Shown here piece by piece: positions 8,472 through 17,438 of a stretch of DNA of 64,000 nucleotides. Source of the stretch: Methanococcoides methylutens MM1 (lineage in GTDB: Archaea > Halobacteriota > Methanosarcinia > Methanosarcinales > Methanosarcinaceae); contig NZ_CP009518.1 in the NCBI RefSeq assembly GCF_000970325.1, positions 496,001 through 560,000 on the forward strand. Direction: 5' to 3'. Under the pieces are notes generated by a model. That model was not told the origin of the DNA. It saw only the letters and a list, made by a program, of their open reading frames with translations, and did not search any database. Each line of letters opens with the position of its first letter. Position 1 is the stretch's first letter. The position numbers and the translations under genes were made by a program.

Positions 8472-9578
8472 ATGTCAACAATTACAATGGAAGAAGCTCT
8501 TTCAGAAAACAGGCTACAGAAACTTGCTATTAAGCTTAATAGTATTCCAACGGCCGATGAGTTCAAAGAAAAGGTAGAGAAAGATCTCTGGGAAATGCTG
8601 GTCAAACCCGAAGATTATGAAGAAGAGGAAATAAAATACGTAAATCTTCCTGAAAAAAGTAAGAAAATCTTTGGCTATATTCTAGACGAAGAAGGCGATG
8701 AGGAACTTCCCTGGTGGTTTACCTCATTTGAATGGGAAGTTAGAACCATTGGTGTGGGGGAAGAAACGATTGACATTGAGATGCTGCGTGACGATTTCCA
8801 ACATTTTGTGATTGACCGTACATACATTAAGAAGCCGAGATTAAAGGTTAATTATTATTCTGATTGCAATATATGTAACATCCTGTCCAAATTTGGAGAT
8901 TTTTTTGAAGAGCTAAAAGACAGAACCAATCCAGATATAAAGCAAGATTCAGAAACAAAATTGGAACTACCACAAAACATTTTTGCATTTGAGGATGGAG
9001 GAATAATAACTACCAGTGAGTTCAAAGAATGGTTCGAATCTTTAGCTAAACTTAGCCCCCCTTTTAATGAAGAACTTACAGCACTGCTCATGATGAATAC
9101 AGGGGTAAAAGAAGATATAGCCAGAGAAATTTTGCCTGAAAATCTGATGGATAGAATTGATAATATCGGATTAGTAAATGATTCGATTTTTAACAATAAA
9201 TATTTCGAACCTTTAGTGGAGATTATCAGAGATTGTTGGAAATTGTTTGATCTAGAAGTCCCTTATTTAGGCAAAAAATATAAGAATTTACAGCCTCTGG
9301 AAGCAGCATTGTATGAAAGCTGGTTAGAGAATAACAAAGATTTCGCTAAAAAGAATAAAGAATGGCTAAGGCTTAGAAAGACACCTCATCAAGTTCCATA
9401 TGCTAAAATAGCATTTAAATCCCCCATAATGTTGACAGATTATAGTTATGATGATATGTCAATGCCTCTAACCCTTCGTATTACTAGAAAAGGAGATTAT
9501 CAGTTTAAAGATATCTGGAAGGCGTCTGAAATTGAGCAAATGCTAGAATCATATGGCATAAGTGGTACGAATGAATAA
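8472..9578 (+). CDS. Unknown protein, first gene of the nuclease/AAA+ operon
   Basis: This acidic protein of about 368 residues belongs to no family I recognise. An N-terminal helical part (to about 60) is followed by a Trp-rich stretch (ELPWWFTSFEWEV, about 75-87), a Cys pair CNIC near 133-136 and mostly helical sequence afterwards. No signal peptide or membrane segment is seen. The ATG at 8472 is chosen over an upstream GTG because the AGGAGTG ribosome binding site is correctly spaced from it. Its last eight bases overlap the next gene, so it is co-translated with the nuclease-like and AAA+ proteins and is likely their partner or adaptor. Confidence 0.75.
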   Translation: MSTITMEEALSENRLQKLAIKLNSIPTADEFKEKVEKDLWEMLVKPEDYEEEEIKYVNLPEKSKKIFGYILDEEGDEELPWWFTSFEWEVRTIGVGEETIDIEMLRDDFQHFVIDRTYIKKPRLKVNYYSDCNICNILSKFGDFFEELKDRTNPDIKQDSETKLELPQNIFAFEDGGIITTSEFKEWFESLAKLSPPFNEELTALLMMNTGVKEDIAREILPENLMDRIDNIGLVNDSIFNNKYFEPLVEIIRDCWKLFDLEVPYLGKKYKNLQPLEAALYESWLENNKDFAKKNKEWLRLRKTPHQVPYAKIAFKSPIMLTDYSYDDMSMPLTLRITRKGDYQFKDIWKASEIEQMLESYGISGTNE

Positions 9579-11400
9579 GAAGCAAGATGGCCTACCTGAA
9601 AATCTATTAGAGGGGGATAGGCAAAGTGGAGCTAAAGATTCATTAAAAAAAAGTAGTGTCACATCTATTGATGAATCTTCTGAAGAGGGCGAACCTCCGG
9701 AAAAGACAATACTAATTTCTTTTGTTGATAATTTCATGGGGTTAAAAAAGAATTCTGGAGTAGTTAATCAATCAGTTGCGCCTGAAATACAAATTGAAAA
9801 ATTTTCAAGCAAGTACTTTCTAGTTAGTACGCGACCCTACATCCAAACATCAAGAACAACTCATAAAGTCTTGGAAGTGGTTAAACCTCAACATAAGCTA
9901 ACTAAAGAAGATTTTCAAACACAAAATTTCAGAGCTTCGATAATAAAAAACCTAAGGATAGACAGAATACCAATTTTACAAATAAAGAATATCCAACCTG
10001 AACAACAGCTGGAAGGAAATAAAGATTTTAAAGTCACGACTGTCCAGGATTTAAATTCAGATAGAATTACGCATAAAGTAACACATTTTGCGGAGTCAAA
10101 GTCTGGATCACAAAATCAAAAAGGATATATTTATCTCGAAGAAAAAGATCCGGTCTTCATTTGGGGAGGTGGTTCCCCTCATGGTTCTGACAGACCTAAA
10201 TTTATAGTACATTTGGACCATGGGAATGTACCTTCACTTCAATTTCTTCAAGTACTCCTTCGTGATACCTACAAGGAGATAGAAGGAGGTGAACCTGGGG
10301 CACAATCCGTTGAATTTGTTGCTAATGAACCGCGAATACCTACAGTACAAAAGAACATCGTTACATTGGATTTAACTGATGGGGACTGGAATCCTTCTAT
10401 AAGAAATAATAAACCTGTAATTGAGAGAAATGGTATTGATATTGTTCCAAAACTCAGGGAAGTTGCTTCCAATCTTTATACAGGACAATTGGGATATTTT
10501 ATATTGAATGTTCCAAAAAAATGGGAACATCCCATTAGGCGTAAAGACTTCTTTGCACAATTAGTGGAGAGATTATCTTCTAGCAAAATTACTACAGGGA
10601 AAGGGAAAACTGAAACCTTTGTAGACAAAGTAAAATCATCACCAATCCTTCTTGTAGATACATATTTCAGCAACGAAAATGATTTTTTCAGAAAAGTGTC
10701 CAAGTATTTTTCACTAACAGCCAGTAAGAAATTTTCCAGCATCGGGCAGATAGAGGCTGTCAAAGAAAAGATACTGAAAAAAAATGACTGGAAAAGAATA
10801 GCTCTCACCAAAAGACATGAAAATGAAAGTTATGAACATTATTTCTGGAAAGCACTAATAGTAGAGGGTTTAGCCCGAAAGTTATGGCTAGAAAATGAAG
10901 AGGGATTTACAGACTTTGAAGATTTTCTGAAAAAGAAAGTCATTCGAGATGGAATTATCAAAACAGAAGTAGCAATCAATGGTGGAATTATACCTGATAT
11001 AGAAATCGATACAAGTGAAAAGTTGGTTATTGATGGCTTAAATTCATTTGTTGAGATTGAGAATAATGGTCACTTATTAAATATACCTGCATTCGTAGAA
11101 TTTGAAACAGGAATAAGTGAAGGGGCATATAATTTCAGGAAAATTAGAAATACGCTGGAAAAATATCTTGATAAAGGGCTGCCACACGAAACATACATTT
11201 ACATTGTCGTACCCAGCAGACTTCTTTTCAGAGGTAAAAAGAGAGCAAATATGATAATTCAACTGGTAAATTCATGGAAAGAGTTGAATGAAGGGTATAA
11301 TGTTGAAATATTCACTCCAGTGATTGGCAGCGGAACTTGTAGCAAACTGGTACCTGCTAAGAAATTTATAAACAGTATCTATGAGGACAATAAAGAATGA
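9571..11400 (+). CDS. Large protein with C-terminal PD-(D/E)XK-like nuclease domain
   Basis: The protein has about 609 residues. The first 60 are polar and probably disordered. A middle region (about 70-400) is beta-rich and not recognised. The C-terminal part resembles a restriction-type nuclease fold: an opening helix with Glu (YEHYFWKALIVEGLARKL, from 421), then PDIEID (Asp476), FVEIEN (Glu495/Glu497) and PAFVEFETG (Glu510/Glu512), followed by a helix with Arg/Lys. Glu-x-Glu in place of Glu-x-Lys is a known variant of this superfamily. Substrate is unknown; the fold call is inference from motif order. It overlaps the genes on both sides (8 and 4 bases). Confidence 0.7.
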   Translation: MNKKQDGLPENLLEGDRQSGAKDSLKKSSVTSIDESSEEGEPPEKTILISFVDNFMGLKKNSGVVNQSVAPEIQIEKFSSKYFLVSTRPYIQTSRTTHKVLEVVKPQHKLTKEDFQTQNFRASIIKNLRIDRIPILQIKNIQPEQQLEGNKDFKVTTVQDLNSDRITHKVTHFAESKSGSQNQKGYIYLEEKDPVFIWGGGSPHGSDRPKFIVHLDHGNVPSLQFLQVLLRDTYKEIEGGEPGAQSVEFVANEPRIPTVQKNIVTLDLTDGDWNPSIRNNKPVIERNGIDIVPKLREVASNLYTGQLGYFILNVPKKWEHPIRRKDFFAQLVERLSSSKITTGKGKTETFVDKVKSSPILLVDTYFSNENDFFRKVSKYFSLTASKKFSSIGQIEAVKEKILKKNDWKRIALTKRHENESYEHYFWKALIVEGLARKLWLENEEGFTDFEDFLKKKVIRDGIIKTEVAINGGIIPDIEIDTSEKLVIDGLNSFVEIENNGHLLNIPAFVEFETGISEGAYNFRKIRNTLEKYLDKGLPHETYIYIVVPSRLLFRGKKRANMIIQLVNSWKELNEGYNVEIFTPVIGSGTCSKLVPAKKFINSIYEDNKE

Positions 11401-13058
11401 CTGGTAAAGACTTTGATTTGACTCAATGGTTGGAAGAAATCAGTGATAAGTATGAAGTCCGCCTATCAGTAAGAGAAGGGAAGGAATGGGTAGACAGGAA
11501 AGAACTCATTGATAAAAATATTGAATACTATATTCTGAAAGCTGATCCTGGTGAAGAAGAAATTCGTCATTATTTCAATTCCGAAGATGTTCAAAAGGTA
11601 GGGGAATGGAAAAGGTATGCATTTACAATAATTGGAAATAATAGAGAGATTTATTCTCCTAAACCAGAAATAGACATAAAAATAATTCTAGAACTTCCAT
11701 CAAATTGTATAGACATAATTCCTTGGGAAAAAATGGGACAAGTTACTCTTTCAGTTGAAACCTTAGATTATGTAAACGAAAGAGACGGATTTAAACCAGT
11801 TAAAGCTAACAAAATTGCAGGTCTAGAAGAGCAAAAGAATAGACTGAAAAGGTTTTTGGGTATTACGAATGAAGAATGGGGTCTTTCTGATGAAACGGGC
11901 ATCATCCTTCAAGGACCACCTGGTACTGGGAAGACTGAGTTGGTAATCGAGATCTGTCAAGAAATGTATGGTTCTATACCTGTGATGATTTCTGGCCCAG
12001 AAATCCTGAGCAAGTGGGTAGGGGAGTCTGAGAGGATGCTCAGGAAGAAGTTTGAAGAGGCAAGGGATGGCAATCACAGGTTATTGTACATTGATGAACT
12101 GGATGCCATTGCAAGAACAAGAAGTGAGTCTTCAGAGAACTATAGTGCACAGATTGTAGCTCAGCTTCTGGTTCTTTTAGATGGAGCTAAAGCAAAGCAA
12201 GAAAGGGAAAGGAACAATCCTCTAAAAGTCATTGCTTCAACAAACATATCACACGTTATTGATCCTGCACTAAGAAGACCCGGTAGACTTGGAAGTAGAC
12301 CTGTATATTTTGAAATGCCATGCAATCATGAGCGAAAAGCTATTCTTCACCACTATTTAGAAAAGATTTATTGCAATGGTAAAGATAAATTAAGTCCAGA
12401 TCTTCAGAATTTTATTGTCGGTCGTGATCTAAAATTATTAGATGAGGTTATTGATAAAACAGAAGGATTTACTGGAGCGGATCTGGAAGATCTGGTTAGA
12501 GAAGCTGTTGTCCAAGTGCAGGAAAATGATCAAAGCGTACTGGACTTAAAGATACTAGGAGATACCTTAGAAGAATTTAGTCTTGCCAAAGGTATCAAAT
12601 CGGAAGATTTTAGCGAATCTGAATTGGAAGCAACCTTGGACATTCCTGGTCTTGATATTAAAACTTTGATTTTCGAACTAGAGGATAATCATATTAATCC
12701 AAGAGATGTTGCTAAAGATTATTTCAAAAAACTAAAAGCGACAAAGGAATCAAATGAAGATTTTAAATTCCGATATAAAGAAGTAGGACCCAGAGATATT
12801 CTAGAGGATAATCCAATTATAGCAAAGGAAAATGTAGTTGAAGCGTTCAAACACTCAGAAGATGAACGAATTTGTCTTTACATAAAGAATACAGAAAATA
12901 TTGTTAAAGCTAGAAAATATTCACCACTTATTGATCGACTGATTGGTGTAATCAATGAACAACTTCTTCAATGGGATCAAGAAAATCTTCTTATCCTGGA
13001 TTACATATCTGAGACCAGTGACAGAATAACCAATATGAATAAAGAATCGATAGAATAA
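11397..13058 (+). CDS. Cdc48/PAN-like AAA+ ATPase
   Basis: This 553-residue protein has one complete AAA+ module: Walker A GPPGTGKT (173-180), pore-loop region KWVG (206-209), Walker B LLYIDELD (229-236), sensor 1 ASTN (280-283) and arginine fingers RRPGRLG (293-299), then a lid with the GFTGADLEDLVREA signature. The 140-residue N-terminal domain and the 180-residue C-terminal extension are not recognised and differ from proteasomal PAN and from Cdc48, which has two ATPase modules. It is therefore probably a dedicated remodeller for the two proteins encoded before it. It starts at an ATGA overlap with the nuclease-like gene. Confidence 0.85.
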   Translation: MTGKDFDLTQWLEEISDKYEVRLSVREGKEWVDRKELIDKNIEYYILKADPGEEEIRHYFNSEDVQKVGEWKRYAFTIIGNNREIYSPKPEIDIKIILELPSNCIDIIPWEKMGQVTLSVETLDYVNERDGFKPVKANKIAGLEEQKNRLKRFLGITNEEWGLSDETGIILQGPPGTGKTELVIEICQEMYGSIPVMISGPEILSKWVGESERMLRKKFEEARDGNHRLLYIDELDAIARTRSESSENYSAQIVAQLLVLLDGAKAKQERERNNPLKVIASTNISHVIDPALRRPGRLGSRPVYFEMPCNHERKAILHHYLEKIYCNGKDKLSPDLQNFIVGRDLKLLDEVIDKTEGFTGADLEDLVREAVVQVQENDQSVLDLKILGDTLEEFSLAKGIKSEDFSESELEATLDIPGLDIKTLIFELEDNHINPRDVAKDYFKKLKATKESNEDFKFRYKEVGPRDILEDNPIIAKENVVEAFKHSEDERICLYIKNTENIVKARKYSPLIDRLIGVINEQLLQWDQENLLILDYISETSDRITNMNKESIE

Positions 13059-14153
13059 AGAGGGCTTATAAAGGCGACTATAATGATGTTAGTTTCATCC
13101 TTTATGAACCTTCAAGCTCACATTAAGAATGTCACGCATTCTTTTCTTTTTTTCGATGTTACTTTCCAAATCGCAACCAAGTGTGGTGTATAAAATACTA
13201 GTCCTTAGAACAGCCGTGCTAATATTAGAAACGGTGCAGAATTGGGGATGAGGTGTAACGGATAAAGGCAGGGACACGGGCGGCAGGCCTATAGCAGAAA
13301 ATTTCCTGCAGACAGGAATCCCTTCATTTCTAGAAAACATCCTGTAGGTAGTATTAGCTTGTTTAGGTCACTTGTTTAGGGGGAGTTATAATGCTACATT
13401 TGAGAAATACATGTGTTTAGTTGCAGCTCTGGGAAAATAACTTTTTGAAATATGTATGCTCATGATGGAGGCAAAACTAACATTACAACACGGATGTTTA
13501 GCAACATATTGAACACTTTAAAATATGAATAAACAACAATGGAATCGGTGTTCTTTGTGTTTGTATTTTGCTTATAATAGAAAAAGTACTTCCGTTTTAT
13601 AGTGCTAATTAGCTCTAAACTCTGTGGTTTATGTTTATAGACAATGTAAATGGCAAGGATATCAAATCATAGATTCCATGATTGTAAGTTAGAATAATAA
13701 AATCTGTTTCAAAATTTATTGAAATAACAATGCACGATTTCCACTGGAAATATCTTAAAAACAATATCATAAGACATATTATTCTACAGGACTTGATAAT
13801 CCAGTTTTAAGATGATTCTACATCAATTTTGATAAAACAGATAGGGGAGACTTGTTGTAATTATTTAGAGGATCAATCCATTAAATGTTTACGCTTTATA
13901 TGTTGTATATAAGTGTTTTCGATTTTGTCAAGTCCATTAGTAAACTGATTAGTTATTCTAATTTTGATGCTGTAATATTTCTGTAGCAAGCACTAAATGA
14001 TAAATCAATCCACTTAGACGACTTACTTTCTCCTTATTATATTGAAAATACAAAATAATATATGAAAATTAGCAAGGTTTAACCCGTCTAACCCATCTGA
14101 TTTAAAATGTTGACAATGTTCAAAAGGTTAAAAAATGAAAGGCCATATTGACC
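13059..14153. other. Gene-free stretch between the AAA+ operon and the replication module
   Basis: About 1.1 kb, very AT-rich apart from 13200-13330, where short inverted repeats occur (GCAGG at 13282 with CCTGC at 13306, and CCTG/CAGG immediately after). A 10-bp direct repeat, CTTGTTTAGG, occurs at 13358-13367 and 13371-13380. No convincing protein gene is seen. The position next to a helicase gene would suit an origin of replication, but no iteron array is visible. Confidence 0.4.
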
Positions 14154-15866
14154 TTATGCGAGTGTTCCTTTTCTTTCAACAAAAATAGGATAGTTCTTTG
14201 GATACTCTGATTCTGATTTAAACTTATAATTTCCACGATACACCGGGATTTGTTTGCGGTTCTCGGTTATCTTTGTTGCTACAAAATCATAAGCAAATAG
14301 TCTTTGTGAGAATGTTTCTATCGTGTTTATGATCTTCTTTTGGTCTATATTGTTCTTTGAACAATAGTCTAAATATGCATCATGTAGTGGTATTTTCTTA
14401 AACTCGGTTGATTCGCTCGATTTTTCCATATTCTCAACAATGAACTGATACAAAGGCTCACTATTGTTTTCCCATTTGTCACGGACTTCGGAAGCATCAC
14501 TATCAACAAGTAATCCATTTCTTCTAATCTCTAGAGCTTTATCAAGTACAACCTTAAAAAATGCTGATAAGTTATCATCTGTAAATATCTCATTGTGGAA
14601 ATTAGGATTTACATCAAATACATTTGTAAAATTGATGTATTCCCACCTTTCCCAAAATGCAGTGTCACAGGTAATAGCTTCATCTACCTTCGGCGGCTTA
14701 TTGCATGTAAAAACATGTACCGCTTTTATCATTGTATCATAAGGCTGTATGTGTTTTCTTTCGACGGTATGCAAATAAGATCCGGTAAACTTCTTGAACG
14801 TGCCTGATTCCTTCAAAGGTATTTCACTTAGATCATCATACATGTTCAATAGTTTGTTTTCCATGTTTGCAGGTGCATATTTGTCATTGCAAACAGCTTG
14901 TAGGGATACTCCAGATATGTTGTCTCTACCAAAGACCCTAGTTAAAAGCTCCAAGTATGTAGATTTACCTGCATGAGCTTCTCCATCCAGCAAATACGAC
15001 TCCTTGAATGGATTACATCCCATCATTTGCAAAATAGCTTGTGCAGGTATCTGATAAAGTATGACGTGATCATTGTCTACGTATCCGGTCATAAGATCAT
15101 CTATGTATGATATATCTACACACGGATCATAACAAACCGGAAGTTGATATGTAAATTTATATGTCGGAGAATGTTCTTTAAGTTGAATCTCCCCTGTCTC
15201 AAAATTAACATGAATGACGCCATTTTTTACAGAAATAACATTATCTGTTCTGTTAAATGGGTATTCAGTTTCAGGTTTTGTGTATTTCAAATGGAATAAT
15301 ATATTTTTGGCTGCAGTGCCTGGAAATCCTCTATAATTAACTTCTTCGATAATGGTCTGGATTTCATTTAATACAGCTGTTGTATCTTGCTTGAACACAC
15401 CATCATCATACACATAAAGCATATCTGAATAGCTTAATATGTTGTATTTCTGCGATATGTATTTAGAAATATTAAGCTCATGTAGTTGGACTTTTCCAGA
15501 TATTTCGTTGATTTCATAGCAATCTTCTAGACTTATCTTTGGTTTATACCAGCCACTGTTCTTTATTTCATCAAAGCACTTATTTAGTAACAGACTTGCA
15601 TATATTTTGTTGAGATTATATGCATTGATAACCATTTCTGTTATGTCAACCTCGTACAAATTAAGGTCACCGTTTGGAAATGTGAATATATTAGAGTCCT
15701 CTCCATCATCGCTATCATTCTCTAAATGACAGCACATACATTTGATTTCATTGCCTGCAGTGTACACTTTCAAGAAACCAACATGTGCTTCATTAAGGTC
15801 ATCTATTGGTTTATATATGGGAAAGGTAATCATTTCTTTAAAAATTTCATGTGGGTTATTTTCCAT
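14154..15866 (-). CDS. D5-like superfamily 3 helicase, phage/plasmid type
   Basis: This protein of about 570 residues is probably the replicative helicase of an integrated plasmid or virus. An N-terminal part of about 130 residues is unrecognised; a D5_N-like segment (YVYDDGVF near 151) leads to a P-loop ATPase: Walker A DGEAHAGKST (about 294-303), Walker B LLNMYDDLSE (about 340), and the sensor-like VHVFTCNKPPKVDE. No primase domain with catalytic residues is visible in the N-terminal part. Start choice: ATG at 15866 overlaps the stop of a small upstream frame (TGATG); the open frame continues to 15914. Confidence 0.8.
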   Translation of the reverse strand: MENNPHEIFKEMITFPIYKPIDDLNEAHVGFLKVYTAGNEIKCMCCHLENDSDDGEDSNIFTFPNGDLNLYEVDITEMVINAYNLNKIYASLLLNKCFDEIKNSGWYKPKISLEDCYEINEISGKVQLHELNISKYISQKYNILSYSDMLYVYDDGVFKQDTTAVLNEIQTIIEEVNYRGFPGTAAKNILFHLKYTKPETEYPFNRTDNVISVKNGVIHVNFETGEIQLKEHSPTYKFTYQLPVCYDPCVDISYIDDLMTGYVDNDHVILYQIPAQAILQMMGCNPFKESYLLDGEAHAGKSTYLELLTRVFGRDNISGVSLQAVCNDKYAPANMENKLLNMYDDLSEIPLKESGTFKKFTGSYLHTVERKHIQPYDTMIKAVHVFTCNKPPKVDEAITCDTAFWERWEYINFTNVFDVNPNFHNEIFTDDNLSAFFKVVLDKALEIRRNGLLVDSDASEVRDKWENNSEPLYQFIVENMEKSSESTEFKKIPLHDAYLDYCSKNNIDQKKIINTIETFSQRLFAYDFVATKITENRKQIPVYRGNYKFKSESEYPKNYPIFVERKGTLA

Positions 15867-15958
15867 CAGACCACTTCCATATGGATAAGGTTGTAAATTT
15901 CCTTCCATGAGCAATTGTCAATATCTGGGTCATATGCAAACGCTGAAATCTTTTTCAT
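15866..15958 (-). CDS. Tiny ORF (30 codons) linking the regulator genes to the helicase
   Basis: A 30-residue frame (beginning MKKISAFAYDPD) has a good AGGTGA ribosome binding site, starts in an ATGA overlap with the gene before it, and ends in a TGATG overlap with the helicase gene. It may be a real micropeptide, a translational coupling device, or the original start of the helicase separated by a frameshift. The sequence cannot decide between these. Confidence 0.45.
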   Translation of the reverse strand: MKKISAFAYDPDIDNCSWKEIYNLIHMEVV

Positions 15959-16113
15959 ACTTTCACCTCTTCTTTTTTTGTAGCATTTTCAAGCATAATA
16001 GCAACCCCGCGTTTGATAGGGTCAGTGTGATCCTTCCAGTGTTCGACAACGTCCCCGTATTTGTTCAGAAAGTCATCTGCAAAATCTTTATCAAAAATAG
16101 AGTTGTTATTCAT
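15955..16113 (-). CDS. Small acidic protein of the replication module, unknown
   Basis: The protein has 52 residues (MNNNSIFDKDFADDF...), probably one or two helices and no recognised motif. Its ATG at 16113 lies inside the end of the AbrB-like gene (8-base overlap) and its stop overlaps the start of the tiny ORF that follows. The coupling on both sides supports its reality better than the sequence does. Confidence 0.55.
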   Translation of the reverse strand: MNNNSIFDKDFADDFLNKYGDVVEHWKDHTDPIKRGVAIMLENATKKEEVKV

Positions 16114-16321
16114 GTTGCATAATCTCCATAGATTGTGTGGTGTTGCAGTCGGTTGAATCTTGGTGGATAATGCCGGCTGCAATTACAATTTCTTTGTTTT
16201 TGTTTACTTCAATGTTTACGGTTTTCAAGTTGGTTCCAACTGATCGCATCCAACTAATGGGGATTGCTACCATGTAGGAGCCACCGATTTTGTTGATTTT
16301 TCTTTCTCCAAAGTTTAACAT
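16106..16321 (-). CDS. AbrB/SpoVT-like DNA-binding regulator
   Basis: This 71-residue protein has the swapped-hairpin pattern of the AbrB family at its N terminus: GERKINKIGGSYMVAIPISWMRSVG, followed by VNIEVNKNKEIVIAAG. Such proteins bind DNA as dimers and often control plasmid genes or act as antitoxins. It is the first gene of a leftward operon that leads to the helicase and is separated from the divergent winged-helix gene by operator-like repeats, so autoregulation is likely. Confidence 0.75.
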   Translation of the reverse strand: MLNFGERKINKIGGSYMVAIPISWMRSVGTNLKTVNIEVNKNKEIVIAAGIIHQDSTDCNTTQSMEIMQHE

Positions 16322-16389
16322 TTCTTAAACCTCAGATACTAATTGGAACCAAACTATTTAAAAAAATTTATCACCAGTTATATTTGTTG

Positions 16390-16459
16390 ATGCGATATAT
16401 CGTAAAATTTCTCTAGCCTTACGATAATTAAACATCGGTGTTATTTTGATATATCGCAT
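16390..16459. promoter_or_regulatory. Operator-like inverted repeat in the divergent promoter region
   Basis: ATGCGATATATC at 16390-16401 is repeated in perfect inversion as GATATATCGCAT at 16448-16459. Each arm contains a near-palindromic GATATATC core and a further related copy (GACGATATATTC) lies at 16463-16474. The repeats sit between the divergent AbrB-like and winged-helix genes, close to where their promoters must be. Binding by one of the two flanking regulators is inference. Confidence 0.65.
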
Positions 16460-16503
16460 TGTTGACGATATATTCAAATACAAATATTAACATTTATTAT
16501 AAT

Positions 16504-17307
16504 ATGTCCTCTGAACAACTTGGCATAAAAATTCTAAAATGTTTGGTTACGTCTCCAAAAACAAATCGTGAATTGCTCGAGGATTTATGTTATGATAAAA
16601 CAAAGTTTAATGCTATTGATAAACCGTTGAAAAAACTAAACTATGATGGGTTTGTAAAATCAAAAAAAATAGATTCATCTGGTCCTGGTGCAAAACCTAC
16701 ATTAAATTATCTCAACCCTGATTTGAAGACACTTGCGTATTTAGTTAATAATGTATATGACGATGAATCGATATTGGATCTTATGGATAGTAAATATTAT
16801 CACGACAGAATCCAAACTATTATTGACCATTTAAGTGCAAGTACAAATTATGAATTAATTATTCAAGACCGCGAATTCTTAGGTTTGGTATTGAAATATA
16901 GCCAAACATCTTTAAAATTAGTTCTATCTGATGATTTGAATAAAAAACTGGCATCTATTGGTGGGCGTATGGATCTGGTCGATTTTGGCTCTATGAATGT
17001 TGATGCTCTATATAAGTCGGCTATACTCACAACTCTCCATAACACCGAATCAAGCGAAGCTGAGGCAACCTATGGCGAAATATTAAATTGTGTTCGTCAT
17101 AAAATGAAAATTCTAAAGGGAATAGGTGCGGACAATCAAAAAAATCACTATTTAGTATATGTCTTCAATAAAATTTTTGAATCAGATTTATTTACTGATA
17201 AGATTCCCTCATCACTATCGGCTGCATTTTGTGAAGATCATATGAAAATGGGGACTATTTTAAAAAAGTGTGAAGATTCAACTGTTTATTCAATGGCTCC
17301 TGTGTGA
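16504..17307 (+). CDS. Winged-helix protein of the integrated element
   Basis: This protein of 267 residues has an N-terminal winged helix-turn-helix (GIKILKCLVTSPKTNRELLEDLCYD, then KPLKKLNYDGFVKSKKI, to about 65). The remaining 200 residues are helical and unrecognised. The ATG at 16504 is preferred to an in-frame TTG at 16459, since that TTG overlaps the operator repeat. It is divergent from the AbrB-like gene and may act as repressor or copy-control factor. Confidence 0.7.
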   Translation: MSSEQLGIKILKCLVTSPKTNRELLEDLCYDKTKFNAIDKPLKKLNYDGFVKSKKIDSSGPGAKPTLNYLNPDLKTLAYLVNNVYDDESILDLMDSKYYHDRIQTIIDHLSASTNYELIIQDREFLGLVLKYSQTSLKLVLSDDLNKKLASIGGRMDLVDFGSMNVDALYKSAILTTLHNTESSEAEATYGEILNCVRHKMKILKGIGADNQKNHYLVYVFNKIFESDLFTDKIPSSLSAAFCEDHMKMGTILKKCEDSTVYSMAPV

Positions 17308-17438
17308 TAATATCATCCACTTATTGAACGCATGGCAGCAAATTATATGTCTATATTAACTCTAACATTCACAGATTCCATTGGATTTGTCAAGGGTGTA
17401 GTCAATTACTATGAAATGTTTGAGGGAATATGTGAAGT

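Noticed and set aside
13095-13340. An 81-codon minus-strand frame in the gene-free stretch
   Set aside because: No ribosome binding site, no family resemblance, and its composition follows the repeats beneath it.
16459-16503. The upstream TTG start for the winged-helix protein
   Set aside because: It lies in the operator repeat and adds residues without character. The ATG at 16504 begins the helix-turn-helix domain.
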